Below, one piece after another: positions 54,007-62,783 of a stretch of DNA of 64,000 nucleotides. Made by a program: the position numbers and the translations under genes. Location of the stretch: NCBI GenBank assembly GCA_964648045.1, contig CAZYNU010000002.1:1-64000 (forward strand), given 5' to 3'. The notes beneath the pieces are model-generated. The model did no database searches. It saw only the letters and a program-made list of their open reading frames with translations, and had not been told where the DNA came from. This DNA is from JAGOUB01 sp964648045. GTDB taxonomy: Bacteria > Patescibacteriota > Gracilibacteria > Peribacterales > Peribacteraceae. Each line of letters begins with the position of its first letter. Position 1 is the first letter of the stretch.

Positions 54007-55317
54007 TCAGCGCGCGGCTGGAACCCGGCGAAGTCGCGCGGCACCGGCCAGGCCGCCCGCCACCAGTGCGATCACGAAGGCAATCGAGGCTGGGCCCGAG
54101 GATGCGAGTGGCGTGTTGCCGTTCGTGGTCGAGGCGACGGGCGGCCGCATGCCGCCCGAGACAACGCGGCCAGAAAGGGTGATCGTCTGCAGGGCGGGTT
54201 CATACGTGGAGCCATCCGGCGCAAACGCGGCCAAGAGCACGGCGAACGTGCCGGCGGGGATGCGGTTGACACGTACCAAGCCAAGGCCCGGCGGTACGGG
54301 TTGCCATGCGCCAAAGGTGCGGCCGCCATCAACAGACTGGGCAAGTGACAATTCCGATACTTCGGCGCCGGGGGTGATCGTCCAGCCAATCTCGATGTCG
54401 TGGAAGCCGTCGGTGCGCGGCAGATCTTTCAGCGTGACTGTCACCGCCGGCCCAACCGACGATGCACTTGCTGCCGCGCTGCTGGAAGAGCGCGTGGGGG
54501 CCAAGATGGGCGGCGCGCTTGAGTCGCTCTCTGCCGAGGATGTTGTGGCGGTGGATATGGTCGAGGAAGCGGCGGTCGTTAGGGACGACCGAGTTGAAGA
54601 TCGTGTTGCCATCGAAGACGACGACGTGGGTGCCGACACCGCCAGGCTGGTGAAGGGATGGACGGAGTCTTGTGTGAATACGGCCAGCGGGCCGCCTTCG
54701 TCACTCGGCAGGCCGAGGAACGCCTCTTGGGCCAGAGTGACGCGATACTTTCCGGCGCGTTGTTCGGCTGTGGTGAGTAGAATTGTGTCTTCATCGAGTG
54801 AGAGTGAAACAACGGCCACGGATGTACCGTTGGCGTCTTCGACGCGAACAGCCTGGCGAATGTCTGCCAACGCCAGGACGACCGCGTGGTCAAACGTCAG
54901 GCGGATCTGATTAGCCCCCGCTGCGACCACGCGGGTCACTTGTAGCACTGGACGATTATCGGCCGTTGTCGCCTCGGCTTCTTCTACGAACGCCGCACTT
55001 TCTTCGCCGTTGCTATCTACCGCGATGACCGCCACGAAGACCGGGCCGTCCGCCATCTTCTTGAGTGTCAGGGTGGTCACGGGACCGTCTGTCTGCTCGC
55101 TGTCGTCGTAGTCGCCATCATTGTCCAAAATGGATTGTCGGCTCCAATACACCCGGTAGGACGCGACGTCCGAGCTAGTGGCGTCCCACGAGACTACCAC
55201 CTCGGCACCGCGGCGCTCGGCGTGAACGCCCGTGACAGGCGCCGGCGCGGCACTGGCCAGAAGAGGAACGGCGAGGGCGAGTAGAGCGCCTACGAGGCAA
55301 TGCTTGGTGGCAGTCAT
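54007..55317 (-). CDS. Fibronectin type III-like surface protein with C-terminal membrane anchor
   Basis: 436 residues: signal peptide (1-23), an FN3-like domain (about 27-115; VVVSWDATSSDVASYRVYW), an Ig-like beta domain (about 120-215), a Ser/Thr linker (about 228-295), a third beta domain, and a C-terminal hydrophobic helix followed by Arg residues (FVIALVAGGLAGAARLRR). The end resembles a sorting or exosortase-type anchor, without a clear LPxTG. It is probably an adhesion or surface protein. Confidence 0.85.
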   Translation of the reverse strand: MTATKHCLVGALLALAVPLLASAAPAPVTGVHAERRGAEVVVSWDATSSDVASYRVYWSRQSILDNDGDYDDSEQTDGPVTTLTLKKMADGPVFVAVIAVDSNGEESAAFVEEAEATTADNRPVLQVTRVVAAGANQIRLTFDHAVVLALADIRQAVRVEDANGTSVAVVSLSLDEDTILLTTAEQRAGKYRVTLAQEAFLGLPSDEGGPLAVFTQDSVHPFTSLAVSAPTSSSSMATRSSTRSSLTTAASSTISTATTSSAESDSSAPPILAPTRSSSSAAASASSVGPAVTVTLKDLPRTDGFHDIEIGWTITPGAEVSELSLAQSVDGGRTFGAWQPVPPGLGLVRVNRIPAGTFAVLLAAFAPDGSTYEPALQTITLSGRVVSGGMRPPVASTTNGNTPLASSGPASIAFVIALVAGGLAGAARLRRVPAAR

Positions 55318-55407
55318 GAATTTGGTGTTGGTTTCTCTCTAGTGTATCAGAAAAACACGATTCCGACCCTTGCGCTTGCAGTACTTCTGTTGGCTGAGGG
55401 GTTTTTC

Positions 55408-56052
55408 TCAGTCTAGTATCCGGCGTCCGTTGAGGGCTTCGCGCAGTGTTCCTTGATCGACAAATTCGATATCCGCGCCCATCGGCAGGCCATGCGCCAA
55501 GCGCGTGATTTTTGGTCCTTTCTCCGTTAAACGCTCGCGCAAGTAACTGGCGGTCGCTTCACCCTCAATATCGGGGTCGGTGGCAATGATGACTTCTTTC
55601 AAGCCACCCGCCGCTACGCGGTCGATCAATTCGCGGATGCGCAGCTGTTCCGGTCCCATGCCGTCGATGGGCGACAAGACCCCGTGGAGCACGTGGTACC
55701 GGCCCTGGTATCCCGACCGTTCGAAGGCCACCACTTCCAGCGGCTCTTCTACCACCAACACTGTCGTCGGGTCGCGGGTGGCGTCTTGGCAAATGGGACA
55801 GAGACGTTCGACGGCGACCATTTGGCATTCGGCGCAGTAGGCGAGCGAGCGCTTGAGTTCGAGTAAGGCTTGGCCCAGCGCCTCGGGCGAGGCTCGTGAG
55901 CTGCGCAGCAGGAAGAAGGTGAGGCGTTCGGCCGACTTGGGGCCGATGCCCGGCAGTTTCTGGAGCTCCTCGATGGTCCGGCGAATTTGTGGTGGCAGCA
56001 GCGACACGGCCGAGAGGATAGCAGGTCGGCGGCGGGTGGCATTGCTGGGCAT
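55408..56052 (-). CDS. recR: Recombination protein RecR
   Basis: 214 residues with a helix-hairpin-helix (LQKLPGIGPKSAERL), a C4 zinc finger (CAEC...CPIC, about 73-90), and a Toprim domain (VVEEPLEVVAFE, IIATDPDIEGEATA). RecR loads RecA at gaps with RecF/RecO. ATG 56052 is used; the longer frame runs over the promoter of the divergent gene. Overlap between the two divergent 5' regions is tight (26 bp between starts). Confidence 0.95.
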   Translation of the reverse strand: MPSNATRRRPAILSAVSLLPPQIRRTIEELQKLPGIGPKSAERLTFFLLRSSRASPEALGQALLELKRSLAYCAECQMVAVERLCPICQDATRDPTTVLVVEEPLEVVAFERSGYQGRYHVLHGVLSPIDGMGPEQLRIRELIDRVAAGGLKEVIIATDPDIEGEATASYLRERLTEKGPKITRLAHGLPMGADIEFVDQGTLREALNGRRILD

Positions 56053-56078
56053 CGGGCTTTTCCCTAGAGTCGTCGGCC

Positions 56079-57503
56079 ATGTCGCTCTCCATCCCTCAAT
56101 CCTTGGCATCGCTCGACCACAGTGCCTTTGATGCGCAATTGGTCAGTACGTGGCAGCCGTCGTATCCCTGGACCACATCCAAGTTGCCGGAGGATCCCAA
56201 GATCACAACGGGAGACTACGTTGCCTGGACGAAGTACCAACTGGCCGAGGCGCTCAAGGGTGACCCGCGCCTAAAAAATTACCGTTTCGATGATGCCGAA
56301 CGCCAGGTTCTTAGCTATGTCGCCTTTGAATTGGCGCGTTGGTCGTTGCATACCGTGCACCTGCGTCAGATGGGCATCCGTCAAATGGCCGCACAATTGC
56401 GTCGGGATTTTGCGCGTTGCTTGAATGACGGTGAATTGCTCACGATCGACGTGCGCAGTCCTCTCTACGGCCAAGGGCAAATGCGTCACCTGGCCGCGGA
56501 TCAAACCGGCTTTGCACTCCCGCTATACAGCCGATTCGATCGCAATCTGCTCCAAGTTCTCGCCGGTGGCACGCCGCATGACTTAGCCGCGTCGGCGCTG
56601 CCTCGCGTCGAAGAATGGTTGCAGAAAGATCCGCTCTCGTTTTTGGCGCATCTCGATCGAGGCGCGATCCACGTTTCTCAAGAAAAGTGGCGACAGAACA
56701 TGTGGACGTATCTCGATCAGGCGCACGGGTTGGCGCTCGATAGCGAGGCGACTCTCACGCCGAGACTGCGGGAGTCTATTCTTGAGGAATCGATCGATGC
56801 CATGGCCGATGTTATGCCGACTCCGATTGTGAGTGACACGCTGGAGGCGGCAATTGCTGAAGAGGTGTTTCGACGCCAGCAGGCAGCGCAGTATTCGGCC
56901 CTGGATCATGGTCAATTGAAGGGGCTCTACGGCAGGCGCACCCACATGCGACTCATGCATGAGTTGTCGAAAGATGTCCTCGTGAAGCGACTCGTGGACT
57001 GGGATGTGCGCGCAGGCGATCTGCCCAAGGTGGCCATCCTCGATCAATCGCCGCAAGATGACCGCGGCATCGACGCCTTCACCACTGCGTCGCTCGCCGA
57101 TTGCCTTGTGCCCCTCTTGGTCCAGCCGGCCAGCGCCGAGCGCGATGCAAAAATTCTTCAACGGCTTGTGATTCCCGAGTATCACATCCTCGTGTGTGCC
57201 CAAAAGATGTTGAGCTTCCTGTTGGAGGAAGAGGGTAAGCGTCCGATGGAACCGGAAGCTTTGAAGGCTGACCATCTGTCACGTTTGTCGATCCTTCCCC
57301 TCGAGGAAGACATTCCGACCGAGCAGGCCGACGAGATGGAGCAAACGTCCCGTGCCTTAAAAGAAGCACACGACGTGCTTATGCGCGCGTATAAGGCCGT
57401 TGGCGTGAATCATGCTTATCGCCCCATCGCCGTGATCCTCGATTTCATCATTAGTGCCACCAGCGGACGCGTCGATATCCGGCGGCATCGATCGATGATC
57501 TAA
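56079..57503 (+). CDS. Cytoplasmic protein of unknown function (474 aa)
   Basis: No signal peptide or membrane helix. It is predominantly helical, with scattered motifs that I do not recognise (RRDFARCLNDGELLTIDVRSP, YGRRTHMRLMHELSKDVL). TAGAGT lies 8 nt before the ATG with no SD. The stop codon TAA abuts the smpB stop on the other strand (TAATTA). It diverges from recR, but no functional link is clear. Confidence 0.8.
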   Translation: MSLSIPQSLASLDHSAFDAQLVSTWQPSYPWTTSKLPEDPKITTGDYVAWTKYQLAEALKGDPRLKNYRFDDAERQVLSYVAFELARWSLHTVHLRQMGIRQMAAQLRRDFARCLNDGELLTIDVRSPLYGQGQMRHLAADQTGFALPLYSRFDRNLLQVLAGGTPHDLAASALPRVEEWLQKDPLSFLAHLDRGAIHVSQEKWRQNMWTYLDQAHGLALDSEATLTPRLRESILEESIDAMADVMPTPIVSDTLEAAIAEEVFRRQQAAQYSALDHGQLKGLYGRRTHMRLMHELSKDVLVKRLVDWDVRAGDLPKVAILDQSPQDDRGIDAFTTASLADCLVPLLVQPASAERDAKILQRLVIPEYHILVCAQKMLSFLLEEEGKRPMEPEALKADHLSRLSILPLEEDIPTEQADEMEQTSRALKEAHDVLMRAYKAVGVNHAYRPIAVILDFIISATSGRVDIRRHRSMI

Positions 57504-57938
57504 TTATTCCATCCGTCCGCTGCGCAGCGCCCGGTCCTGGTCGCGCTTCTTGATCACCTCGCGGCGGTCGGCCTTCTTGCGGCCGCGTCCCACGCCGAGC
57601 ACGAGCTTGATGTACTTCCCGGCGCGCAGCTCGATAGGGACGATCGTCACGCCTTTTTCGGAGGCAAGTGACTGTAAACGTTCGGACTCTTGCTTATGGA
57701 GGAGAAGGAGACGTTGGCGCTTGGGCTCGTAGTCGTCGTTCTTGGCAAATTGGTAAGGGCCTATCATCAAGTGCGCGATGGACGCCTCGCCGCGTGTAAA
57801 GGTGACGTAGGCGCCGGCAAATTGCACCTGGCCGAGTCGACACGATTTCACTTCTGGACCCGTCAGGCGCAGACCGGCCTCCACCGTCTCGGTGATCTCG
57901 TAGTCGAAGCGGGCCCGACGATTGCCGAAAACCTTCAT
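57504..57938 (-). CDS. smpB: SsrA-binding protein SmpB
   Basis: 144 residues. Typical features: FDYEITETVEAGLRLTGPEVKSCRLG, the tmRNA-binding OB core, and the basic C-terminal tail (GRGRKKADRREVIKKRDQDRALR) that mimics mRNA in the ribosome. It works with tmRNA in trans-translation; no tmRNA gene is seen nearby. TAGAAT lies 7 nt before the ATG, so the mRNA is probably leaderless. Confidence 0.97.
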   Translation of the reverse strand: MKVFGNRRARFDYEITETVEAGLRLTGPEVKSCRLGQVQFAGAYVTFTRGEASIAHLMIGPYQFAKNDDYEPKRQRLLLLHKQESERLQSLASEKGVTIVPIELRAGKYIKLVLGVGRGRKKADRREVIKKRDQDRALRSGRME

Positions 57939-57945
57939 TTGGCTG

Positions 57946-57951
57946 ATTCTA
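57946..57951 (-). promoter_or_regulatory. -10 element of smpB (leaderless type)
   Basis: TAGAAT on the minus strand, 7 nt before the smpB ATG. Confidence 0.7.
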
Positions 57952-57978
57952 GACCAATTCCAGCTATTCCCCTAGAAG

Positions 57979-58006
57979 TTGACAAATTTAAAATACATAG
58001 TATTAT
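57979..58006 (+). promoter_or_regulatory. TTGACA-class promoter of the structured RNA
   Basis: TTGACA (57979-57984), 16-nt AT-rich spacer, TATTAT (58001-58006); start expected near 58013. Confidence 0.88.
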
Positions 58007-58012
58007 TCAGGC

Positions 58013-58166
58013 GTTGGTTCATTCCGTCGACTCTTCTCCGCTCATTCCTGGGTTTCTCGGAGCCTAGAAATGAGCGGAGGGGCGCCAGCCTCTGCTGAGT
58101 GACAAGAAGTCACCTTATCGAACCAACGAAGAAATCACCCCGTTTCAAAAGAACGGGGTTTCTTTT
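58013..58166 (+). ncRNA. Structured non-coding RNA, about 154 nt, no known family
   Basis: A strong promoter, a multi-arm fold and an intrinsic terminator define a transcript with no sizeable reading frame. The closing stem GTTGGTTC (58013-58020) pairs with GAACCAAC (58120-58127). Arm 1 is an 11-bp stem CTCCGCTCATT (58036-58046) / AATGAGCGGAG (58069-58079) topped by CTGGG / CCTAG. Arm 2 is CAGC-CTCT-GCTG (58086-58097). Arm 3 is GTGAC-AAGAA-GTCAC (58099-58113). The terminator ACCCCGTT / AACGGGGT (58137-58159) ends in TTTCTTTT. It lacks the SRP GGAA domain, tRNA-like ends of tmRNA and RNase P core sequences that I would recognise. Confidence 0.82.
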
Positions 58167-58172
58167 GCGTGT

Positions 58173-58643
58173 TTACCAACCGCGTATCGCGAGCCAGGCC
58201 GCAACCGTCGTCCAACTCGCCAGGCTGACCACTGTTCCGGCAGTGAGAAATGGGGCGAAGGGCAGGTGATCGCCGCGTTGCAATCGTCCTGTAGCCAGGC
58301 CGGTCATGGCGATCAGCGCACCGAGGGTGAACGCACAAGCCGCCGCGAACACCGTTGCCGCCGTTGTGCCGCAGAGCAGGCCGACGGCACTGCCAAGGCC
58401 GATGTCGCCCGCGCCCAACCATCGTCCGCGGCCAAGCAGCCAGAGCGTGCCGAAGATGATGCCTCCCGCGATGGCGCCGCTTAGTGTCATCGATGCATCA
58501 TGCACGCGAAACGTCGTTGCCGTGAGGGCAAGGGCCACCACTGCGCCGTCGTGAATGCGCCCATGACGCATATCGAACCAGGCGATGCCAAAGAGCAGTG
58601 CCAGTGCGGCAGCGAGCAGCAATGGTGCGACAACAAGGCTCAC
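58173..58643 (-). CDS. Prepilin peptidase (A24 family), short form
   Basis: 156 residues with about six membrane helices. The aspartic protease pair is visible: Asp24 in FDMRHGRIHD and Asp80 in GAGDIGLG (GxGD motif); HLPFAPFLTAG is the family C-terminal signature. It cleaves the leaders of type IV prepilins such as those at 573 and 1818. The N-terminal methylase domain of full-length PilD is absent. The GTG start at 58643 has TACAGT 6 nt upstream, and the gene is 4 nt downstream of a surface-protein gene. Confidence 0.92.
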   Translation of the reverse strand: MSLVVAPLLLAAALALLFGIAWFDMRHGRIHDGAVVALALTATTFRVHDASMTLSGAIAGGIIFGTLWLLGRGRWLGAGDIGLGSAVGLLCGTTAATVFAAACAFTLGALIAMTGLATGRLQRGDHLPFAPFLTAGTVVSLASWTTVAAWLAIRGW

Positions 58644-58647
58644 GCGT

Positions 58648-59202
58648 TCACTGTAGCGCCGACCGTACGCGCGTCGCCAATGCCGTTAATCGCTGGCGAT
58701 GCCAGCCAGCGGCGGCCCCGGCGGATACCAGGAGTACCAGCCAATCGGCGGCACCGGAGTTGGGCAGGGCGGCGGCTTTGGTCATGGCGGCCAGCGGCTC
58801 TTGAGGGGCGGCCGGTCGGATAATTGCAGCGGGAGGGGTTCGATCGGCGTCTTCGACGGCGATGGGTGGAGTGTGTACGGCCGATTCCGTCGGGGTGGGT
58901 TCGGCGTCGATGATCGTTTCTGGCGTTAGTCGTTCGGGTTGAGGGGGCGGAGGCGTGGGCATGGCTCGTTCGCGCAATGGTACACCCAGTTCGGGCAGGG
59001 GAGCGGGTTCAGAGGCCGACTCAACGACGCGCGCTACCTCGCGCCCTGTTTCTTGTCCGCCCAGCAGCGCGGCTGTGGCCATGTGAGCCAAATCGCCGCC
59101 GACGGCGTGTGATGCACTGGTATAACCCAGGTAGAGCACGGCGGCGATGGCCGAACCGGCGCAGGCCCCGAGAATCTGGCGAACGAGAGGGTGTTGGAAC
59201 AT
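58648..59202 (-). CDS. Surface protein with C-terminal LPNSG sorting-like signal
   Basis: 184 residues. An N-terminal hydrophobic helix (about 8-27) is followed by a long Pro/Thr/Glu-rich, probably disordered segment. LPNSG at 146-150, a hydrophobic stretch (151-166) and a basic tail (HRQRL...RVR) follow, the order of an LPxTG-type sortase signal. The helix plus sorting signal would place the Pro-rich part outside. No sortase gene is visible. It lies just upstream of the prepilin peptidase gene. The function is unknown. Confidence 0.75.
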   Translation of the reverse strand: MFQHPLVRQILGACAGSAIAAVLYLGYTSASHAVGGDLAHMATAALLGGQETGREVARVVESASEPAPLPELGVPLRERAMPTPPPPQPERLTPETIIDAEPTPTESAVHTPPIAVEDADRTPPAAIIRPAAPQEPLAAMTKAAALPNSGAADWLVLLVSAGAAAGWHRQRLTALATRVRSALQ

Positions 59203-59324
59203 GGGTGTGGGTTTCCCGTTACTCTACCATAAATCGGTCCATCAGGCGATGCTCCTGATTTGCCTAGATCGTCAGGAAATGTTAAAGATATACGTCTTTT
59301 TTCTCCAACTTCTCCTCCTTACCC

Positions 59325-60431
59325 ATGAAGCGCGTCCTCCTAACCGGCATCGACGGATTCATCGGCCATCATGTGGCCGAGGGCATCTTGAAGAAGACCG
59401 ACTGGAAGATTGTGGGCCTGAGCAAGATCGACAGTGCCTCCACTCTCCATCGTTTGAGCGACATTGAGGGTTGGTCCGAGAAGTACGCCCACCGCGTCGA
59501 GTTCGTCCACCACGATCTGCGCGCCCCCGTGAATCCCTACGTGGCCAATCGCATCGGTCCGGTGAATTACATTCTGCATCTCGCCGCCAGCACGCACGTC
59601 GACCGTTCCATTGAAGCGCCAATGGAGTTCGTTCTCGATAACGTGGTTGCCACCTGCAACATTCTCGATTACGCCCGCACGCTCAAGGACTTCAACATGT
59701 TCCTCTACTTTTCCACCGACGAGGTCTTCGGCCCGGCCCCCGAGGGCGTGGCGTACAAAGAGTGGGATCGTTACTGCTCCAGCAATCCCTACGCGGCTAC
59801 CAAGGCCGGTGGTGAGGAGTTGGCGTACTCATACCACAACACCTACGGACTGCCGGTGGTGATCACGCACACCATGAACGTGTTCGGTGAGCGCCAGCAC
59901 CCGGAGAAGTTTATCCCCAAGGTTATCAACGCGGCTCTTCGCGGCGAGCGCCTGTTCATTCACGCTGACCCGTCCAAGACCAAGGCTGGCACGCGCTTCT
60001 ACATCCATGCCCGCAACGTGGCCGCCGCCATGCTCTTCCTCATCGAGCAGTTTGACGCCGGTAAGATCGCCTCGGGCGACAAGTTCAACATCGTCGGTGA
60101 GTGCGAAGTCGACAACCTCACCTTGGCCCAGATGATCGCCAAGGTGGTCGGTAAGGACTTGAACTATGAGATGATCGACTTCCACGGCAGCCGCCCCGGT
60201 CACGACCTGCGCTATGCGCTCGACGGCACCAAGCTGGCCCAGATGGGCTTCTCGTATCCGATGCATTTCGAGGAGAGCCTGGAGAAGACGGTACGTTGGT
60301 ATTTGTCACGTCCCGAATGGCTCTTGGATGGTTTCTCCCGTGCTCAGTTCGCCAAGGAGCAGGCTGTGCACGAACTCATCAGCCGCTCTAACCGCCCCGA
60401 GCACGTGGTGCCGCCCGTCAACGCGGCTTAA
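59325..60431 (+). CDS. NAD-dependent sugar epimerase/dehydratase (extended SDR)
   Basis: 368 residues. The Rossmann motif TGIDGFIG (residues 8-15), HLAASTHVDRS, YFSTDEVFG and the catalytic YAATK place it near dTDP-glucose 4,6-dehydratase (RmlB) and related GDP/UDP-sugar dehydratases or epimerases. The exact substrate cannot be read. The leader is pyrimidine-rich with no SD; TTGCCT-17-TAAAGA may be the promoter. Its 3' end overlaps the next convergent gene by 14 bp. Confidence 0.9.
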   Translation: MKRVLLTGIDGFIGHHVAEGILKKTDWKIVGLSKIDSASTLHRLSDIEGWSEKYAHRVEFVHHDLRAPVNPYVANRIGPVNYILHLAASTHVDRSIEAPMEFVLDNVVATCNILDYARTLKDFNMFLYFSTDEVFGPAPEGVAYKEWDRYCSSNPYAATKAGGEELAYSYHNTYGLPVVITHTMNVFGERQHPEKFIPKVINAALRGERLFIHADPSKTKAGTRFYIHARNVAAAMLFLIEQFDAGKIASGDKFNIVGECEVDNLTLAQMIAKVVGKDLNYEMIDFHGSRPGHDLRYALDGTKLAQMGFSYPMHFEESLEKTVRWYLSRPEWLLDGFSRAQFAKEQAVHELISRSNRPEHVVPPVNAA

Positions 60432-60813
60432 GCCGGAGCAGGCTCGACTTCCATTTGTCTGGCTCAAAAGCCGGCAACCGCTCGACCTGGCACGGAAAAT
60501 CAGTCTCCGTCACGCCGGGCGGCAGGCCTTGATCGTATCCCAGCACAATCAGATCGGGTTGCACGTCGCGCACGGGTGCTAGGAAATCGCCGTCACCGGA
60601 ACCTAGGCGAACCTGTGCCTCTGGAAAAGCGGCTTTAATCATGGCCGCTCGCTCCGCCTCGGAGTGATGTGGGGTCAAATTTTTCATGCGAGCTACCGTG
60701 GCGTCGCGCGCCACGACCACGTGCAGATCACCTCGCTTCTGTGCTTCAGTCAGCACAAAACGGTGCCCTGGGTGGAGCAGGTCGAAGGTGCCGAATACGA
60801 GGACGCGGGGCAT
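60418..60813 (-). CDS. Cytidylyltransferase-like adenylyltransferase (RibL/TagD type)
   Basis: 131 residues with the nucleotidyltransferase motif GTFDLLHPGH (HxGH at 14-17) and IVLGYDQ near the C-terminus, a combination typical of archaeal FAD synthetase RibL and of glycerol-3-phosphate cytidylyltransferases. It could make FAD from FMN or an activated sugar/alcohol; the sequence does not decide. TATGAT lies 8 nt before the ATG with no SD. Confidence 0.85.
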   Translation of the reverse strand: MPRVLVFGTFDLLHPGHRFVLTEAQKRGDLHVVVARDATVARMKNLTPHHSEAERAAMIKAAFPEAQVRLGSGDGDFLAPVRDVQPDLIVLGYDQGLPPGVTETDFPCQVERLPAFEPDKWKSSLLRLKPR

Positions 60814-60839
60814 GGAAGCGCATCATACGCCTGTTGGGC

Positions 60840-62783
60840 TCAGCGCGCCGTCAGGTCGATGATGTAGATTCGCTGGTCGTCCATCACGTAGAGGTGGCTG
60901 TCTTCTGGGTCCACGTACAGATCCTTCAGCGTGCCGACCTGCTCGCCTTCTAGCACATACTGCTTCACGTAGAGCGATTCGCCGTTGGCGCCGCCATCGG
61001 TGGTGACCAGGACTCGCTTGCCGACGGGGTCGAGGAAGTAGAAGTTGCCCTGCTTCACCACCTTCGTCACGTCGAGCATAGAGTCTTTCGGCAGTCGCAA
61101 AATCTTGAAGGGCTGCACCTCACCGCGGTAGTACTTGAGCACCGTGCCGCCGCGCTTGAGTACGTAGATATTGCCGTCGATCGTCATGTCGATGGCGTCG
61201 GTTAGGTCACCGTTCACGTTGTACTGCACGGGGGCGGCGTAGCGGTTCGTCAAACGCTCATACTTCTCGATCTTCCGATTGGTGGAAGAGAGAATGTACA
61301 GGTTGCGCTGGTAGCTCTTGATGTCCTCGCCGCTCACCCAGCCATTGGGATCTTCGGTCTTCATGGTGGTGGCCTCGCCGGCGACCAATTCGACCACGGA
61401 GTTGTCCGTCGTTAGGAAGGCGACGGCGTCGTAGCGCGGGAAGGCGACGGCGTCGACGATGCTGCCACCCGTGCCGAGCGGTGACGGATTATCGACGGAA
61501 TTAAGCAAAATGCGGTACACATCCCGACTGTCATACGCGAAGAACTCACCGTCATCCACACCCACCAAGCCATTGAGTGAAACCGAACCGTTTTTGGCGG
61601 CGACGTTGGCGGCCACCCGCGGCGAGGGGATGCGAATGATGTTATTCAGTTCTTCGCGCTTGCTTTGGATGGTTTGCAACAGGTTTAGGGCCTCAGCGCG
61701 GTAGAGCCCGCTCTTGTTCACGATGATTTGATTGGCGCGCTCTTCGGCCTGCCGAAGGATGTCGTTGGCGTCATCGACCTTGCCGATAAGGCGGCGGTTC
61801 TCTGCCGTCTTGATGCTCTCATTAATCTGCGTGACGAGTTGTTGCAGGTCGCCTTCTGTCTTGCTGAGGGCGCTGAGTGTAAAGAGGTGAACCACCGCCC
61901 AAATGGCGACAAGGGCGGCCAACGCGCCGGCGAGCAACAGCAAGTGAGCGCGCTTCTTGCGCGTGGGGTGCGAGAGATCGGCCAGGAGTTGGTCGAACAT
62001 GCCGCGCAAACGGCGCACGCGCACGGAAACGTCGATCTGAGGCAGCGACAGGCCAGCCGTCGTCTCTTTGAGCCAGGCCGCTGCCGCACCTGCCACCTCT
62101 GCCCCGCGACCGGCAGCAGCCTTGCCCCGGCGAACCGGGCGGACAGCGGGCAGATCGTCGTCTCCACCGCGGGTGTCGATCTCGATGAGTGCCAGGGCGG
62201 CACCTTCACCTTCGCCTTCCAGCGTGCCCGTTAGGGCCGTGAGTGCCGTCTGGCCGCCGCGAGCGGCAACTTTGCCAAGCTGCGCGGGCGTGAGCGTGCG
62301 CAGCAGGCGCTGTGTCGACAGAATGACGACGTCCTTAGGCTCCAGGTTGCCACTGGCGATATGAACGAAGGCAGGCGTGGGCTTGCCGCCCGTGTATTCG
62401 GTGACTTGGCTGGCCGAACCCTTGCGAACGAGGTAGCCCTCGCTGCGGCCGGCATGCGAGACGTGCAGGGTGCCGTCCTCCTCGCAAATGGCGAGCAGCA
62501 AGTGCACGTCGTGCAAGCGCGCGCCGACGAGCAATCCTTTCAGTAAGCCGTTGAGTTCCTTTAGGGCGCCGTCGAGACGCGTGGCGGCATCGCCTTCGGT
62601 TGCCACCAAAGCGCTGTGGATTGTCTCCAGGCAGCTGTGCTCCATCGCGCGAGCGCTCTCGGCATCGCCATGTGCTTCCAAAAGAAAAACGATGCGTTCG
62701 CCGCCGGCGCTTTCCAGCGCATGCGGGACAATCAGGCTTCCGGAGTGCGCCCGGGTCTGGCCGGTGCGTACGATCACGTCCAT
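60840..62783 (-). CDS. Membrane protein with PP2C-like domain and beta-propeller-like domain
   Basis: 647 residues. The N-terminal part (about 1-205) follows the pattern of PP2C/SpoIIE-type phosphatases, but the Asp-x-Gly-Gly metal motif is diverged (EAHGDAES). A basic linker, a transmembrane helix (about 280-303; LLLLAGALAALVAIWAVVHLF) and a coiled coil (about 305-385) follow. The C-terminal region (about 390-647) has repeated beta-strand blades, as in NHL/propeller sensors. It could pair an outside sensor with an inside phosphatase-like module, or be an inactive scaffold. This is inferred from architecture. Confidence 0.75.
   Translation of the reverse strand: MDVIVRTGQTRAHSGSLIVPHALESAGGERIVFLLEAHGDAESARAMEHSCLETIHSALVATEGDAATRLDGALKELNGLLKGLLVGARLHDVHLLLAICEEDGTLHVSHAGRSEGYLVRKGSASQVTEYTGGKPTPAFVHIASGNLEPKDVVILSTQRLLRTLTPAQLGKVAARGGQTALTALTGTLEGEGEGAALALIEIDTRGGDDDLPAVRPVRRGKAAAGRGAEVAGAAAAWLKETTAGLSLPQIDVSVRVRRLRGMFDQLLADLSHPTRKKRAHLLLLAGALAALVAIWAVVHLFTLSALSKTEGDLQQLVTQINESIKTAENRRLIGKVDDANDILRQAEERANQIIVNKSGLYRAEALNLLQTIQSKREELNNIIRIPSPRVAANVAAKNGSVSLNGLVGVDDGEFFAYDSRDVYRILLNSVDNPSPLGTGGSIVDAVAFPRYDAVAFLTTDNSVVELVAGEATTMKTEDPNGWVSGEDIKSYQRNLYILSSTNRKIEKYERLTNRYAAPVQYNVNGDLTDAIDMTIDGNIYVLKRGGTVLKYYRGEVQPFKILRLPKDSMLDVTKVVKQGNFYFLDPVGKRVLVTTDGGANGESLYVKQYVLEGEQVGTLKDLYVDPEDSHLYVMDDQRIYIIDLTAR

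Noticed and set aside
58013..58166. tmRNA, because smpB is adjacent
   Set aside because: The RNA is too short, has no alanine tRNA-like ends and no tag frame ending in Ala-Ala; the 10-codon frame ends in Ala-Glu.
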